Of a DNA stretch of 64,000 nt, positions 43,291 through 51,309 are shown in pieces. The notes under the pieces are model-generated. The model did not search any database. It had not been told where the DNA came from and saw nothing but the letters and a program-made list of their open reading frames with translations. Position 1 is the first letter of the stretch, and each line of letters starts with the position of its first letter. The DNA is from an uncultured Christensenella sp. (lineage in GTDB: Bacteria > Bacillota > Clostridia > Christensenellales > Borkfalkiaceae): positions 124,001 through 188,000 of the forward strand of contig CAJUET010000002.1 in the NCBI GenBank assembly GCA_910585595.1, given 5' to 3'. Made by a program: the position numbers and the translations under genes.

Positions 43291-44531
43291 CTTAAAATCA
43301 CCAACCTCTTTTTTGCCCGCGTGATCGCAGTGTACAGCCAGCGCGCGCCGTCGTCGAAAATGCGGCTCTCGTCGAACACGACCACAAAATCGTATTCCGA
43401 ACCCTGCGCCTTGTGACAGGTGACGGCATAGGCGAACTCGAAGCGGCATACGGTATCTTCGCGCCGCACCTTGAAACGTTTCAACATTTCGCGATTATTC
43501 TCATACACGAGCGCGCCGTTCTGTAAAAAACAGGCCTTTCCGCCGTAGCCGTGATAATAGCGCCCCTCGCGGAAAATACCCGTATCGAAGGGCAAGTCCT
43601 CTACCTGTTTATCGAGAAAGTCCGCCTTGAAGTCGAGCTTTGCAAGCCCGTCCTCCCCCTCTTCGACGCCGCAGCATACGCCGATAATGCCGTTTACCAA
43701 ATGGAACTCCCCTTTGTCGTCGATGGTTTTGCTCCAATCGTTCAGCGTACAGATCAGTTTTTCGCCGTCCACGGGCAACACCGCCGAAGCGGAAATACCG
43801 AGATAGGAACGAATCTCGCGGTTGATAGTTTCGCGCGTGCGGTTCGTGCCGACGATGATCTGATCCGCCTTTAAAAAGAGCTGCCGCCGCTCCGCAGGGG
43901 TCAAAGAGTTTTTGGGGATCACCTGCACGCTTTCCCCGTAGCTTCCGTAAGGGAGCGCTTTGCCCGCCCGCGCAAGCGACGCGAGCTTTACGATCGGGTT
44001 ATCCTTCTCCTGCCGCACGATTTGGGTCAGCGTGACGCACGGCATCGTTAAAAGCGTATTCGTGCCCCCGACGGGCGGAAGCTGCGCGGGATCGCCCGAA
44101 AACAAACATTTCACCCCGTAAGACAAAAGATCGCGCAATACCTCGTCCGAGACCATGCTCGTTTCGTCCACGACGATCAATTTGATTTCGGGATCGATCT
44201 TTTCCTTTCTTACAAAACGCAAAAAGCGCTCGGAGATCACCTCGCCGTTTTCGTCAACTTCGATGTCCTCTTCGCGCGTATAAATTAAAGAATGCACGGT
44301 GCCCGCAGGCGTTCCCGATCGCAGAAGTACGGAAGCCGCCTTCCCCGTGGGCGCAACGAAAATCGCGCTCTTTCCGGGGGTAAGCCCAAGCGCGCGCACC
44401 GCATGATCGATGAGAAAGGTTTTCCCCGTGCCCGCATATCCGCATAACACGAAAATTTGCGTGCCGAGATTAAAAAACCATTCTTTGATCAGCGCTTCCG
44501 CGTCCTGTTGATCGGGAGTGAGTTCTTCCAT
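43287..44531 (-). CDS. Short RecD-like DNA helicase
   Basis: The 414-residue superfamily 1 helicase has Walker A LCGYAGTGKTFLIDHA, Walker B LIVVDETSMVSDEVL, a LFSGDPAQLPPVGG motif III and the UvrD_C-like VTCHKAQGSEYDFVVVF. It lacks the long N-terminal domains of RecD2 (about 740 residues), so it belongs to the shorter RecD-like group. It probably works in repair or recombination. The -10 box ends 6 bases before the ATG; no Shine-Dalgarno site is possible. Confidence 0.9.
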   Translation of the reverse strand: MEELTPDQQDAEALIKEWFFNLGTQIFVLCGYAGTGKTFLIDHAVRALGLTPGKSAIFVAPTGKAASVLLRSGTPAGTVHSLIYTREEDIEVDENGEVISERFLRFVRKEKIDPEIKLIVVDETSMVSDEVLRDLLSYGVKCLFSGDPAQLPPVGGTNTLLTMPCVTLTQIVRQEKDNPIVKLASLARAGKALPYGSYGESVQVIPKNSLTPAERRQLFLKADQIIVGTNRTRETINREIRSYLGISASAVLPVDGEKLICTLNDWSKTIDDKGEFHLVNGIIGVCCGVEEGEDGLAKLDFKADFLDKQVEDLPFDTGIFREGRYYHGYGGKACFLQNGALVYENNREMLKRFKVRREDTVCRFEFAYAVTCHKAQGSEYDFVVVFDESRIFDDGARWLYTAITRAKKRLVILR

Positions 44532-44537
44532 ATTTTA

Positions 44538-44566
44538 ATTATAGCATACGGAAGTCCGCTTTGCAA
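44538..44566 (-). promoter_or_regulatory. Leaderless-type promoter of the RecD-like gene
   Basis: Minus strand TTGCAA, exactly 17 bases, TATAAT, then TAAAAT and ATG. Confidence 0.82.
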
Positions 44567-44591
44567 ACATTCGTTTTAAAGTTTTTAAATT

Positions 44592-45014
44592 TTATTCGGG
44601 AAAAGCAAACTCTGCGTGTAAGAGCCTTGCGCCCATATTCAGATCAATTAAGATGCTTCCGTCCTTCATGGGAAAAGTGCGCTTTACGGAGCGAAGTCCC
44701 GCTTTTGCGGAAAAGGTAATTTCTTCGCGTTCGGTCAATACCGCGTATTCTCCCGCATAACTGCCCGTCTGCCCCTCCTTCTCTTTGTAAGAAAGCACGA
44801 ACTTTCCGTCGTAGCCGAGTTTGAGTTTTACGGACTCGAATTTATCGGTAAAATCTTCGCCGCCGAGCGTAAGTTTTTTAAGTGTGTATTCCCCCGTATA
44901 GGGCTTTGAAAGATCGGGAAGCGAACCCATGTCCTCCACTTTTTCACACGCGCAGAATAAGAAAAGCGCGCACAAAATACCGATCAGACAAACAATCAAA
45001 GATTTTTTTCGCAT
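44592..45014 (-). CDS. Small lipoprotein of unknown function
   Basis: The 140-residue protein starts MRKKSLIVCLIGILCALFLF and has a lipobox at Cys23 (FCAC). The mature part is a beta-rich domain (YTGEYTLKKLTLGG, LKLGYDGKFVLSYKEKEG) like a lipocalin-type or DUF-type extracellular fold; I name no family. The start at 45014 is chosen for the signal peptide; an upstream ATG at 45062 follows AAGGGCGG and would add 16 residues. A GGAAAAT-5-ATTTTCC palindrome lies between those two starts. Confidence 0.7.
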   Translation of the reverse strand: MRKKSLIVCLIGILCALFLFCACEKVEDMGSLPDLSKPYTGEYTLKKLTLGGEDFTDKFESVKLKLGYDGKFVLSYKEKEGQTGSYAGEYAVLTEREEITFSAKAGLRSVKRTFPMKDGSILIDLNMGARLLHAEFAFPE

Positions 45015-45117
45015 ACGTTCAGTATTGGCGGACGATGGAAAATTATGTATTTTCCCCTTCATTTTCCCGCCCTTGACCGCACACCGAACGCGATGATCTG
45101 CCGGTTGTAAGGCAATC

Positions 45118-45149
45118 AAAAAAACGGCTTGACGACAAGCCGTTTTTTT
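45118..45149 (-). terminator. Terminator after reverse rubrerythrin
   Basis: AAAAACGGCTTG and CAAGCCGTTTTT arms around four bases, with a long T run on the minus strand. Confidence 0.92.
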
Positions 45150-45159
45150 AATAAACTAT

Positions 45160-45681
45160 TTAGTTGAAGTATCTCTTCAAAAGTCCCTTAAAGCCCGCGC
45201 CGTGTCTTGCCTCGTCCTTTGCCATTTCGTGCACGGTATCGTGGATCGCGTCGTAGCCAAGCTCCTTAGCACGCTTTGCAAGCGCGAGCTTTCCTTCGCA
45301 AGCGCCCGTTTCCGCCGCCGCGCGAAGTTCCAGATTCTTCTTTGTGGAATCGGTTACGACTTCGCCCAAAAGCTCTGCGAATTTGCTTGCGTGTTCCGCC
45401 TCTTCGTAAGCGTAACGTTTATACGCTTCCGCGATCTCGGGATAGCCCTCGCGCTCTGCAACTCTTGCCATTGCAAGATACATACCTACTTCGCAGCACT
45501 CGCCCTCGAAATTGGCGTGAAGTCCGTCCATGACTTCCTTATCTTCGACCTTACCGTCGCCGACATGATGTTCGCAAGCGAACTTGGATTCCTCAACGGG
45601 AACAAACTTTTTCGCCTTGCAAACGGGGCAAACCTCTACGTCGTCCGCGACGACTTCGCCGCATACTGCACATCTTTTCAT
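45160..45681 (-). CDS. Reverse rubrerythrin
   Basis: The 173-residue protein carries its rubredoxin site first (Cys4, Cys7, Cys18, Cys21: CAVCGEV and CPVCKAK) and the ferritin-like diiron domain after it (FEGECCEVGMYLAMARVAE, AYEEAEHASKFAE, EMAKDEARHG). This order defines reverse rubrerythrins, which in anaerobic clostridia reduce hydrogen peroxide with electrons from NADH. The gene has its own strong promoter, AAGGAG site and terminator. Confidence 0.93.
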   Translation of the reverse strand: MKRCAVCGEVVADDVEVCPVCKAKKFVPVEESKFACEHHVGDGKVEDKEVMDGLHANFEGECCEVGMYLAMARVAEREGYPEIAEAYKRYAYEEAEHASKFAELLGEVVTDSTKKNLELRAAAETGACEGKLALAKRAKELGYDAIHDTVHEMAKDEARHGAGFKGLLKRYFN

Positions 45682-45711
45682 AGTAAAATCTCCTTAAATG
45701 AAATTACCTGA

Positions 45712-45740
45712 ATTATAACACATTTATTTGAAAATTACAA
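45712..45740 (-). promoter_or_regulatory. Promoter of reverse rubrerythrin
   Basis: Minus strand TTGTAA, 17 bases, TATAAT; leader of about 25 bases with AAGGAG. Confidence 0.75.
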
Positions 45741-45745
45741 GATAT

Positions 45746-46405
45746 TCAGGTAAAATTTTCCTGTGCGAACAGAATTTTTTCCAGTTCCTCAAAGTCGCTT
45801 GCAAAGCGCGTCGCCCCCGCTTTTTTGAGCTGCTCCTCCGTTCTGTATCCCCACAGCGTGGAAACCCCGAACATACCCGCATTGATCGCCGTCAGCGCGT
45901 CCGTTTCGCCGTCGCCGACGAACGCGCATTCGCCAACGGGCACGCGCATCGTGAGCGACGCGTACAGCGCAAGCGAAGGATCGGGTTTACAGGGAAACGC
46001 TCCGCTTTCGCCGCCTACGAATTCGAGCGGATAGCCCTTAAAGAATTTTTCCACGCAGCCGAGCGTTGCGTCCTGCGGTTTGTTTGTAACGATCCCGAAT
46101 TTTACGCCCCGTTTTACTAGCCGATCCAAAAATGCTGTTTCGCCGCCGTAAAGGCAGGTGAGCGAATTGTCGTTTGCGGCGTATCTTTTCGAAAAATCTT
46201 CAAACACCTCTTCGGAAAACCGTTCGCCTGCGGGAAACGCCCTCTCCACGAGCTTTCTTGCCCCGTCGCCGATACAACGCTTTGCCTGTTCCTCGCTGAT
46301 CGCGGGATAACCGTGCGCCGTAAGCGCGTCGTTCAGGTGCCGCCGTATGTCGGGCAGCGTGTTGAGTAACGTTCCGTCTAAATCAAATAATATTGCTTTT
46401 ATCAT
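45746..46405 (-). CDS. HAD hydrolase, phosphoglycolate-phosphatase type
   Basis: The 219-residue enzyme has the nucleophile motif FDLDGTLLNT (Asp8, Asp10), the second-motif region GIVTNKP, a Lys in PCKPDPSLA and the acidic VGDGETDALTA loop. The small helical cap domain puts it in the Gph/PgmB-like group; the substrate is not certain. It starts 16 bases after the argS stop on the same strand and is probably read from the argS transcript. Confidence 0.88.
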   Translation of the reverse strand: MIKAILFDLDGTLLNTLPDIRRHLNDALTAHGYPAISEEQAKRCIGDGARKLVERAFPAGERFSEEVFEDFSKRYAANDNSLTCLYGGETAFLDRLVKRGVKFGIVTNKPQDATLGCVEKFFKGYPLEFVGGESGAFPCKPDPSLALYASLTMRVPVGECAFVGDGETDALTAINAGMFGVSTLWGYRTEEQLKKAGATRFASDFEELEKILFAQENFT

Positions 46406-46421
46406 AACCGTTATCCGTTTT

Positions 46422-48110
46422 TTACATTTTCTCCGGCACGCCGATCCCCAACAGCGTCAATGCGTTTGTAAGCGCAACGAGCGCCGCTTCCGTGAGCCGA
46501 AGGCGAAATGCGCGTTCCTTCTCTTCCGCCTGCAAAATTTTACAGTCGATATAAAACTTATTGAACTTCTGCGCGGCGTCCACGGCAAACCGCGCGATAT
46601 AGCTCGGCTCGTAATTTTCCGCCGCCGCCTTTACCGTTTCGGGGAACACCGAAATCGCCTTTACGAGCTCCGCTTCCGAAGCGCAGGGCTCGACAGCTTC
46701 TGCCTGCGTTTTGTCGTATCCCTCTGCCGCCGCCTTTTCCAAAACCGAACGGGCGCGCGCACAAGTATATTGCACATAGACGCTCGTCTCCCCTTCGAAG
46801 GAGAGCGCCTTGTCATAGGAAAATACGATATCCTTGATTTTATTGTTATAGAGCGCGCCGAACACCACCGCGCCCACGCCCACCTTTTCGGCAACGTCAG
46901 CTTTATTTTCAAGCGCGGGGTTCTTCTCGTCGATTACAGTATACGCCTTTTCCACGCATTTATTGATGACGTCTTCGAGCCAGACGACCTTGCCCTTTCG
47001 CGTGGACATCGCCCCGTCCTCCAAAGAGACCATTCCGTAGGCAACGTGCACCAAATCTTTTGCCCACGCCTTGCCCATAAGTTCCAGCACTTTGAACACC
47101 TGCTTGAAGTGCAGATTCTGCTGATAGGCGACAACATAAAGACATTTATGAAAGTCGTAAGTTTTTTTACGGTATTCCGCCGCCGCCAAGTCGCGGGTCG
47201 CGTAGAGCGACGCGCCGTCCGAACGCAAGATCAAGCAGGGCGGCATATGAAAGGCTTCAAGGTCTACGATCCTTGCGCCCTCGCTCTCTTTTAAAAGTCC
47301 CTTCTCGTTCAACTCGTCGATGACGGGCTGCATTTTATCGGTATAAAACCGTTCGCCCGCGTAGCTGTCGAATTGGATATGCAGTTTTCCGTAAATGGTT
47401 TTTACATAGGCAAGCGTGAGTTCCTTGAACCACTCGAAAAGAGCGTTCGCCTCTTTGTCCCCGCTCTCGATCAGGCGGAAGTACTCGCGCGCTTCCCTCT
47501 CCATTTCCTCCGTGGCTTCGTTGTTGAACTTTACATACAGGTCGTTAATCGCGTGGATACCGCCCTTTTCGACTTCCTCTCTATTGCCCCAATGCTTGTA
47601 TGCGCAAATAAGCTTGCCGAACTGCGTTCCGTAATCGCCGAGGTGGTTGATGCCGACCGCCTTATATCCGAGAAAGTTGAAAATGCGATAGAGTGCGCCG
47701 CCCAGAACGGTCGTAGAGAGATGCCCGATATGAAAGGGCTTTGCGATATTGACCGACGAATAGTCGATACAAACCGTTTTCCCCTTTCCCTCGTCGCCCG
47801 CGCCGTAATTTTCCCTTTCGTTGAGAATCCTCTCCAACACGTCTTGGGCAAGTTTTTGCTTATCGATTTTAAAATTAAGATAACCGTTGACTGCCGAAAC
47901 TTCTTGAATTTCACCCCCGACGGGAAATATTGTTTTAAGCTCCTCTGCGATCGCGACAGGGCTTTTTCGTAACACCTTTGCAAACTTAAAGCACGGGAGC
48001 GCATAATCTCCCATCGAAGAATCGGGCGGAACGGCAAGGTCCTCTTCGATCTCCTTTACGCTCACGCCGTCGATTTTGAGCCTTTCGGCAATATAATGCT
48101 TATAATCCAT
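46422..48110 (-). CDS. argS: Arginyl-tRNA synthetase
   Basis: The 562-residue class I enzyme charges tRNA-Arg. The N-terminal tRNA-binding part is followed by SSVNIAKPFHIGHLSTTVLG with HIGH, GAMSTRKGKVVWLEDV in place of KMSK, and the helical DALR anticodon domain ending ALTLLGIGVPEKM. The start at 48110 is preferred because GGAG lies 12 bases upstream; the open frame runs further but through the promoter region. Confidence 0.95.
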   Translation of the reverse strand: MDYKHYIAERLKIDGVSVKEIEEDLAVPPDSSMGDYALPCFKFAKVLRKSPVAIAEELKTIFPVGGEIQEVSAVNGYLNFKIDKQKLAQDVLERILNERENYGAGDEGKGKTVCIDYSSVNIAKPFHIGHLSTTVLGGALYRIFNFLGYKAVGINHLGDYGTQFGKLICAYKHWGNREEVEKGGIHAINDLYVKFNNEATEEMEREAREYFRLIESGDKEANALFEWFKELTLAYVKTIYGKLHIQFDSYAGERFYTDKMQPVIDELNEKGLLKESEGARIVDLEAFHMPPCLILRSDGASLYATRDLAAAEYRKKTYDFHKCLYVVAYQQNLHFKQVFKVLELMGKAWAKDLVHVAYGMVSLEDGAMSTRKGKVVWLEDVINKCVEKAYTVIDEKNPALENKADVAEKVGVGAVVFGALYNNKIKDIVFSYDKALSFEGETSVYVQYTCARARSVLEKAAAEGYDKTQAEAVEPCASEAELVKAISVFPETVKAAAENYEPSYIARFAVDAAQKFNKFYIDCKILQAEEKERAFRLRLTEAALVALTNALTLLGIGVPEKM

Positions 48111-48139
48111 AACAATGTACTCCGTTTTTTCCGCAGATA

Positions 48140-48168
48140 AGTTTAACACATTTTCAAAAAATAGGCAA
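48140..48168 (-). promoter_or_regulatory. Promoter of argS
   Basis: Minus strand TTGCCT, 17 bases, TAAACT; divergent from the ychF promoter 10 bases away. Confidence 0.55.
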
Positions 48169-48177
48169 ACGAAAGGC

Positions 48178-48206
48178 TTGAACATTTTAACAAAATACGC
48201 TATAAT
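48178..48206 (+). promoter_or_regulatory. Promoter of ychF
   Basis: TTGAAC, 17 bases, TATAAT; leader of about 24 bases with GGAG. Confidence 0.8.
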
Positions 48207-48236
48207 AATCAAAAAGAATCTTTGGAGACAACACAC

Positions 48237-49337
48237 ATGAAACTCGGAGTCGTGGGACTTCCCAACGTAGGAAAATCCACTCTGTTTAATGCGATCACAC
48301 ACGCAGGCGCGGAAGCGGCGAACTATCCCTTCTGCACCATCGAGCCCAACGTGGGCGTGGTCGCCGTGCCCGACGAGCGGCTTGACAAGCTCGCCGCCCT
48401 CTACGACAGTAAAAAAGTTACCCCCGCCGTCATCGAATTCGTCGATATTGCGGGGCTTGTAAAGGGCGCGAGCCGCGGCGAGGGTTTGGGCAATAAATTC
48501 TTATCTCATATCCGCGAGGTGGACGCGATCGTTCACGTCGTTCGGTGCTTCGAGGACGCGAACGTGACCCATGTCGAAAACTCCGTCGACCCCGTGCGCG
48601 ACATCGAAACGATCAACTTAGAGCTTATTCTCTCCGATCTGGACGCCGTGCAAAAGCGCATAGACAAGACAAAGAGTGCGGCGCGCGGCGGCGCGGATAA
48701 AAACGCGGCGGCAGAATACGCCTTCCTCGAAAAACTTTTAAAGCATTTGGAATCCGAACAGCCCGCCTATTCCTATCCCGCAACGGAAGACGAAAAAAAC
48801 ATTCTGGACAATCTGTTTTTGCTCACGACGAAACCCGTCATCTACTGCGCGAACGTTTCGGAGGAAGATATGGGCAAGGACGAGGACGAAATTCCCCTCG
48901 TCGTCAAAGTCAAGGAATACGCAAAGGCGCACGGCGCGGCGACGATTGCCGTCTCCGCCAAAACGGAGGAGGAACTTTCGCAAATGGAGGGCGAGGACAA
49001 GGAAATGTTCCTCGAAGAGTTCGGGCTCAAAGAAAGCGGACTCGATAAGCTCGTGCGCGCGTCCTATGCGCTTTTGGGTCTTATTTCCTATCTTACGGCG
49101 GGCGAAAAGGAAACGCGCGCCTGGACGATCAGAAACGGCACGAGAGCGCCGCAGGCGGCAGGAAAAATTCATACCGATTTCGAAAAGGGCTTTATCCGCG
49201 CCGAAGTCGTGGAATGGCAAACGCTTCTCGATTGCAACGGACTCGTGGGCGCGCGCGAAAAAGGCAAGGTCCGCTCCGAGGGCAAGGACTATGTGATGAA
49301 AGACGGCGACGTCGTTCTATTCAGATTCAACGTATAA
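48237..49337 (+). CDS. ychF: Redox- and ribosome-linked ATPase YchF (OLA1)
   Basis: The 366-residue P-loop protein has GLPNVGKST at residues 7-15, DIAGLVKGASRGEGLGNKFL, the NxxE variant of the specificity motif that gives ATP preference (YCANVSEED), and the TGS-like C-terminal domain (RAWTIRNGTRAPQAAGKIH). It binds ribosomes and acts in stress responses in other bacteria. The start at 48237 has GGAG 9 bases upstream. Confidence 0.96.
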   Translation: MKLGVVGLPNVGKSTLFNAITHAGAEAANYPFCTIEPNVGVVAVPDERLDKLAALYDSKKVTPAVIEFVDIAGLVKGASRGEGLGNKFLSHIREVDAIVHVVRCFEDANVTHVENSVDPVRDIETINLELILSDLDAVQKRIDKTKSAARGGADKNAAAEYAFLEKLLKHLESEQPAYSYPATEDEKNILDNLFLLTTKPVIYCANVSEEDMGKDEDEIPLVVKVKEYAKAHGAATIAVSAKTEEELSQMEGEDKEMFLEEFGLKESGLDKLVRASYALLGLISYLTAGEKETRAWTIRNGTRAPQAAGKIHTDFEKGFIRAEVVEWQTLLDCNGLVGAREKGKVRSEGKDYVMKDGDVVLFRFNV

Positions 49338-49507
49338 ATACAACGTCATTTCTGACTGCTTACCGTTGTCGGTTAAATATCCTGCGCGGGCATAGAACGG
49401 TTGAAGGCCGTTACGAAATAAGTTCATTCGGCGATCTCTTCCGCTTTTGCCCATTTGGGCAAAAGCGTTTCGTCCATGATCTTCTGCCACAGTTCGGGAT
49501 TGTTCAT
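49317..49507 (-). other. Two tiny overlapping reading frames, possible gene remnant
   Basis: A 27-codon frame (start 49507, MNNPELWQKIMDETLL) ends in TGA at 49424-49426, overlapping in ATGA fashion a 36-codon frame (start 49427, MNLFRNGLQPFYARAGYL) that ends inside the 3' end of ychF on the opposite strand. FYARAGYL resembles the end of GNAT acetyltransferases. Neither has a Shine-Dalgarno site. They may be debris of an older gene or chance frames. Confidence 0.25.
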
Positions 49508-49561
49508 TACGCGACAAGATTTCCGCTACGCTTTTAGCGCAAATCGAAAGCAAAAACAACG

Positions 49562-49589
49562 AAAAAAAAGAAACCGCAAATGCGATTTC
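49562..49589 (-). terminator. Terminator after tRNA-Pro
   Basis: GAAA(T)CGCA / TGCG(G)TTTC hairpin followed on the minus strand by eight T. Confidence 0.85.
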
Positions 49590-49618
49590 TTTCTCGGAGT
49601 GTTCGTATACCCCTGATG

Positions 49619-49695
49619 TGGTTGAGGTGACGTGACTTGAACACGCGACCTCTTGGTCCCTAACCAAGCGCGCTACCAAACTGCGCTACACCTCA
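49619..49695 (-). tRNA. tRNA-Pro, anticodon AGG
   Basis: The cloverleaf reads acceptor TGAGGTG/CACCTCA, D arm GCGC/GCGC, anticodon stem CTTGG/CCAAG with loop TTAGGGA (anticodon AGG at 49659-49661, G37), T arm GCGTG/CACGT with loop TTCAAGT, discriminator A and an encoded CCA. Two features are unusual: A34 at the wobble position of a bacterial proline tRNA, and a U1-A72 first pair where bacterial proline tRNAs normally have C1-G72. It has its own promoter and terminator. Confidence 0.92.
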
Positions 49696-49763
49696 ATATG
49701 ACTCCCAAATACTTTGCTTTTTAAATCAAAGAGGTCTGCAACCTCTTCTCCAAAGCATATTTT

Positions 49764-49791
49764 ATTATATCTAAAAATCGAACCGTGTCAA
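49764..49791 (-). promoter_or_regulatory. Promoter of tRNA-Pro
   Basis: Minus strand TTGACA, 16 bases, TATAAT. The precursor leader of about 60 bases contains an AAGAGGT/ACCTCTT hairpin. Confidence 0.85.
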
Positions 49792-49852
49792 GCGATTTCC
49801 TATCCGAATTATAAAATTTTTGGTTTCGGCTTTCCTATTTATAATTTACCGA

Positions 49853-49886
49853 AAAATTCCGAATCGAATTTTCGATTCGGAATTTT
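49853..49886 (-). terminator. Terminator after the large LRR gene
   Basis: Sixteen-base perfect arms AAAATTCCGAATCGAA and TTCGATTCGGAATTTT with a two-base spacer, 19 bases past the stop codon. Confidence 0.9.
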
Positions 49887-49904
49887 ATATTTTAATCTGC
49901 AATT

Positions 49905-51011
49905 TTATCTTCTTATGATTTCGCAATTTTCAGGGAACGCGCCTTCCGCCACTTCGCAGTCATCCGAGATAACAACGCGTTTAAGACTTTCGCAAAAATG
50001 AAACGCTGCTTCGCCGATATAATCTACTCCCTGCGGTATTTTGATATCCGAAAGCATTTCACAGCCGTAGAACGTGTGACGTTCTATTTCCGTTACGTCG
50101 TCGGGTATTTTTATACTTTTCAGACTTTTACAATCGGAAAACGCAAATTCGCCTATTTGGCTCACGCTTTCGGGAATTTCCAAACGGTCGAGACTTTTAC
50201 AGTTCAAAAAAGCGCTTTTGCCGATTTGCGTTATGCCGTCGGGTAATTTGATCTCGTTCAGATTTTCGCACCAGGCAAACGCATTCTCTCCCATTTGCGT
50301 TACGTCAAGCGGAATATCTATGCGCGCAACGTTTTTGCAACAGGCAAATGCGTCCTCTCCGATTTGCGTGACGCCGTCGGGAACGGTATACGCTTTAACG
50401 TCGCGCCCCTCTGGCATTTTTACGATCCGACGCATATCTTTGCTGAACAATACCCCGTCTCTGTCGCAAAAATTCCTGTTGTTTTGATCGACGGTGATCG
50501 TTTCAAGGCTGTCGCAGCAGACGAACGCGCCCCTTCCGATTTGCGTCACGCTGCCCGGTATTTTAATACGCACAAGACTTTTACAGCCGTAAAACGCGCT
50601 TTCGCCTATATAAAGCACGCTATCGGGAATTTCGACACCTGCAAGATTTTTACAATAGTGAAATGCTCTTTCGCCGATTTGGATGACGGTATCGGGAATT
50701 TCCACGTTTTCAAGACCGGCGCAATAACGGAACGCCCTTTCGCCGATTTGTGTTACGTCATTTGGAATATGATAATTTGCAATATCAGATCCTTCGGGCA
50801 TCTTGATGATTCGACGCATATCCTTGCTGAACAATACCCCGTCTATATCGCAATAATATTTGTTGTTCTCATCAACGTTAATACTTTTCAGACTTTCACA
50901 GCCGTTAAAAGCGTTTATCGCGATTTGCGTTACGGAAGCAGGTATTTCCAAACTGTTAAGACTGCTGCAACCGCTGAACGCACCTTTATTTAACCGTGTT
51001 AGAACACCCAT
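49905..51011 (-). CDS. BspA-like LRR protein with truncated N terminus
   Basis: The frame encodes at least 368 residues, almost all BspA-type repeats (VTQIGERAFRYCAGLENVEI pattern), interrupted twice by a longer module with YYCDIDGVLFSKDMRRIIKMPEG. No signal peptide is present, unlike the other LRR genes here: repeats begin within a few residues of the ATG at 51011. The nearest GGAG is 19 bases away, too far. The frame stays open to 51104, but those codons read through a duplicated leader sequence. I infer that the original 5' end was lost and the gene now sits behind foreign leader DNA; it may not be expressed properly. Confidence 0.7.
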   Translation of the reverse strand: MGVLTRLNKGAFSGCSSLNSLEIPASVTQIAINAFNGCESLKSINVDENNKYYCDIDGVLFSKDMRRIIKMPEGSDIANYHIPNDVTQIGERAFRYCAGLENVEIPDTVIQIGERAFHYCKNLAGVEIPDSVLYIGESAFYGCKSLVRIKIPGSVTQIGRGAFVCCDSLETITVDQNNRNFCDRDGVLFSKDMRRIVKMPEGRDVKAYTVPDGVTQIGEDAFACCKNVARIDIPLDVTQMGENAFAWCENLNEIKLPDGITQIGKSAFLNCKSLDRLEIPESVSQIGEFAFSDCKSLKSIKIPDDVTEIERHTFYGCEMLSDIKIPQGVDYIGEAAFHFCESLKRVVISDDCEVAEGAFPENCEIIRR

Positions 51012-51032
51012 ATTTATATAGGGTTGAGGGTT

Positions 51033-51298
51033 CTCCAAGATTTTGCCTTTCGGGGTGTTGTTGTAGCACAGTTCTCGTAAATGTAAACGGCAAAAAATCA
51101 TCACTTAAAATAATAATGAAAGAAGTCAGACAGAAATGTTTGGCTTTTTTATTTTGCCTAAAATGCAATGATTTTTTGGTAGCACTCCGAGAACGTAAGC
51201 AAGTCGTTTACATTTACAGCGTGATTGCAACATTAGCGAGCCTTTGTCCGAACAGTGCTACACTGCCCCTTTGCCGAAAGGCTAATAAAATCTTGGAG
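51033..51298. repeat. Imperfect inverted repeat of two homologous leader regions
   Basis: The minus strand of 51033-51101 and the plus strand of 51168-51298 share five blocks in the same order: ATGATTTTTTG, CGTTTACATTTAC, GAAC(A/T)GTGCTACA, CCGAAAGGC and AAAATCTTGGAG. The left copy is shorter by internal deletions. Each copy has an extended -10-like TG-C-TACA element and ends in a Shine-Dalgarno-like GGAG. The right copy serves the accessory operon; the left copy points at the truncated LRR gene. Confidence 0.75.
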
Positions 51299-51309
51299 GA
51301 TAAAAAGAA

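Noticed and set aside
49317..49679. A single 120-codon frame on the minus strand covering the tRNA-Pro 3' half and downstream DNA.
   Set aside because: It runs through the tRNA and its terminator, has no start signal, and its sequence in the tRNA part is an artefact.
49619..49695. tRNA-Pro as the attachment site of the accessory element.
   Set aside because: Its 3' end points away from the element, the LRR gene lies between, and no repeat of the tRNA 3' end is seen near 51,000.
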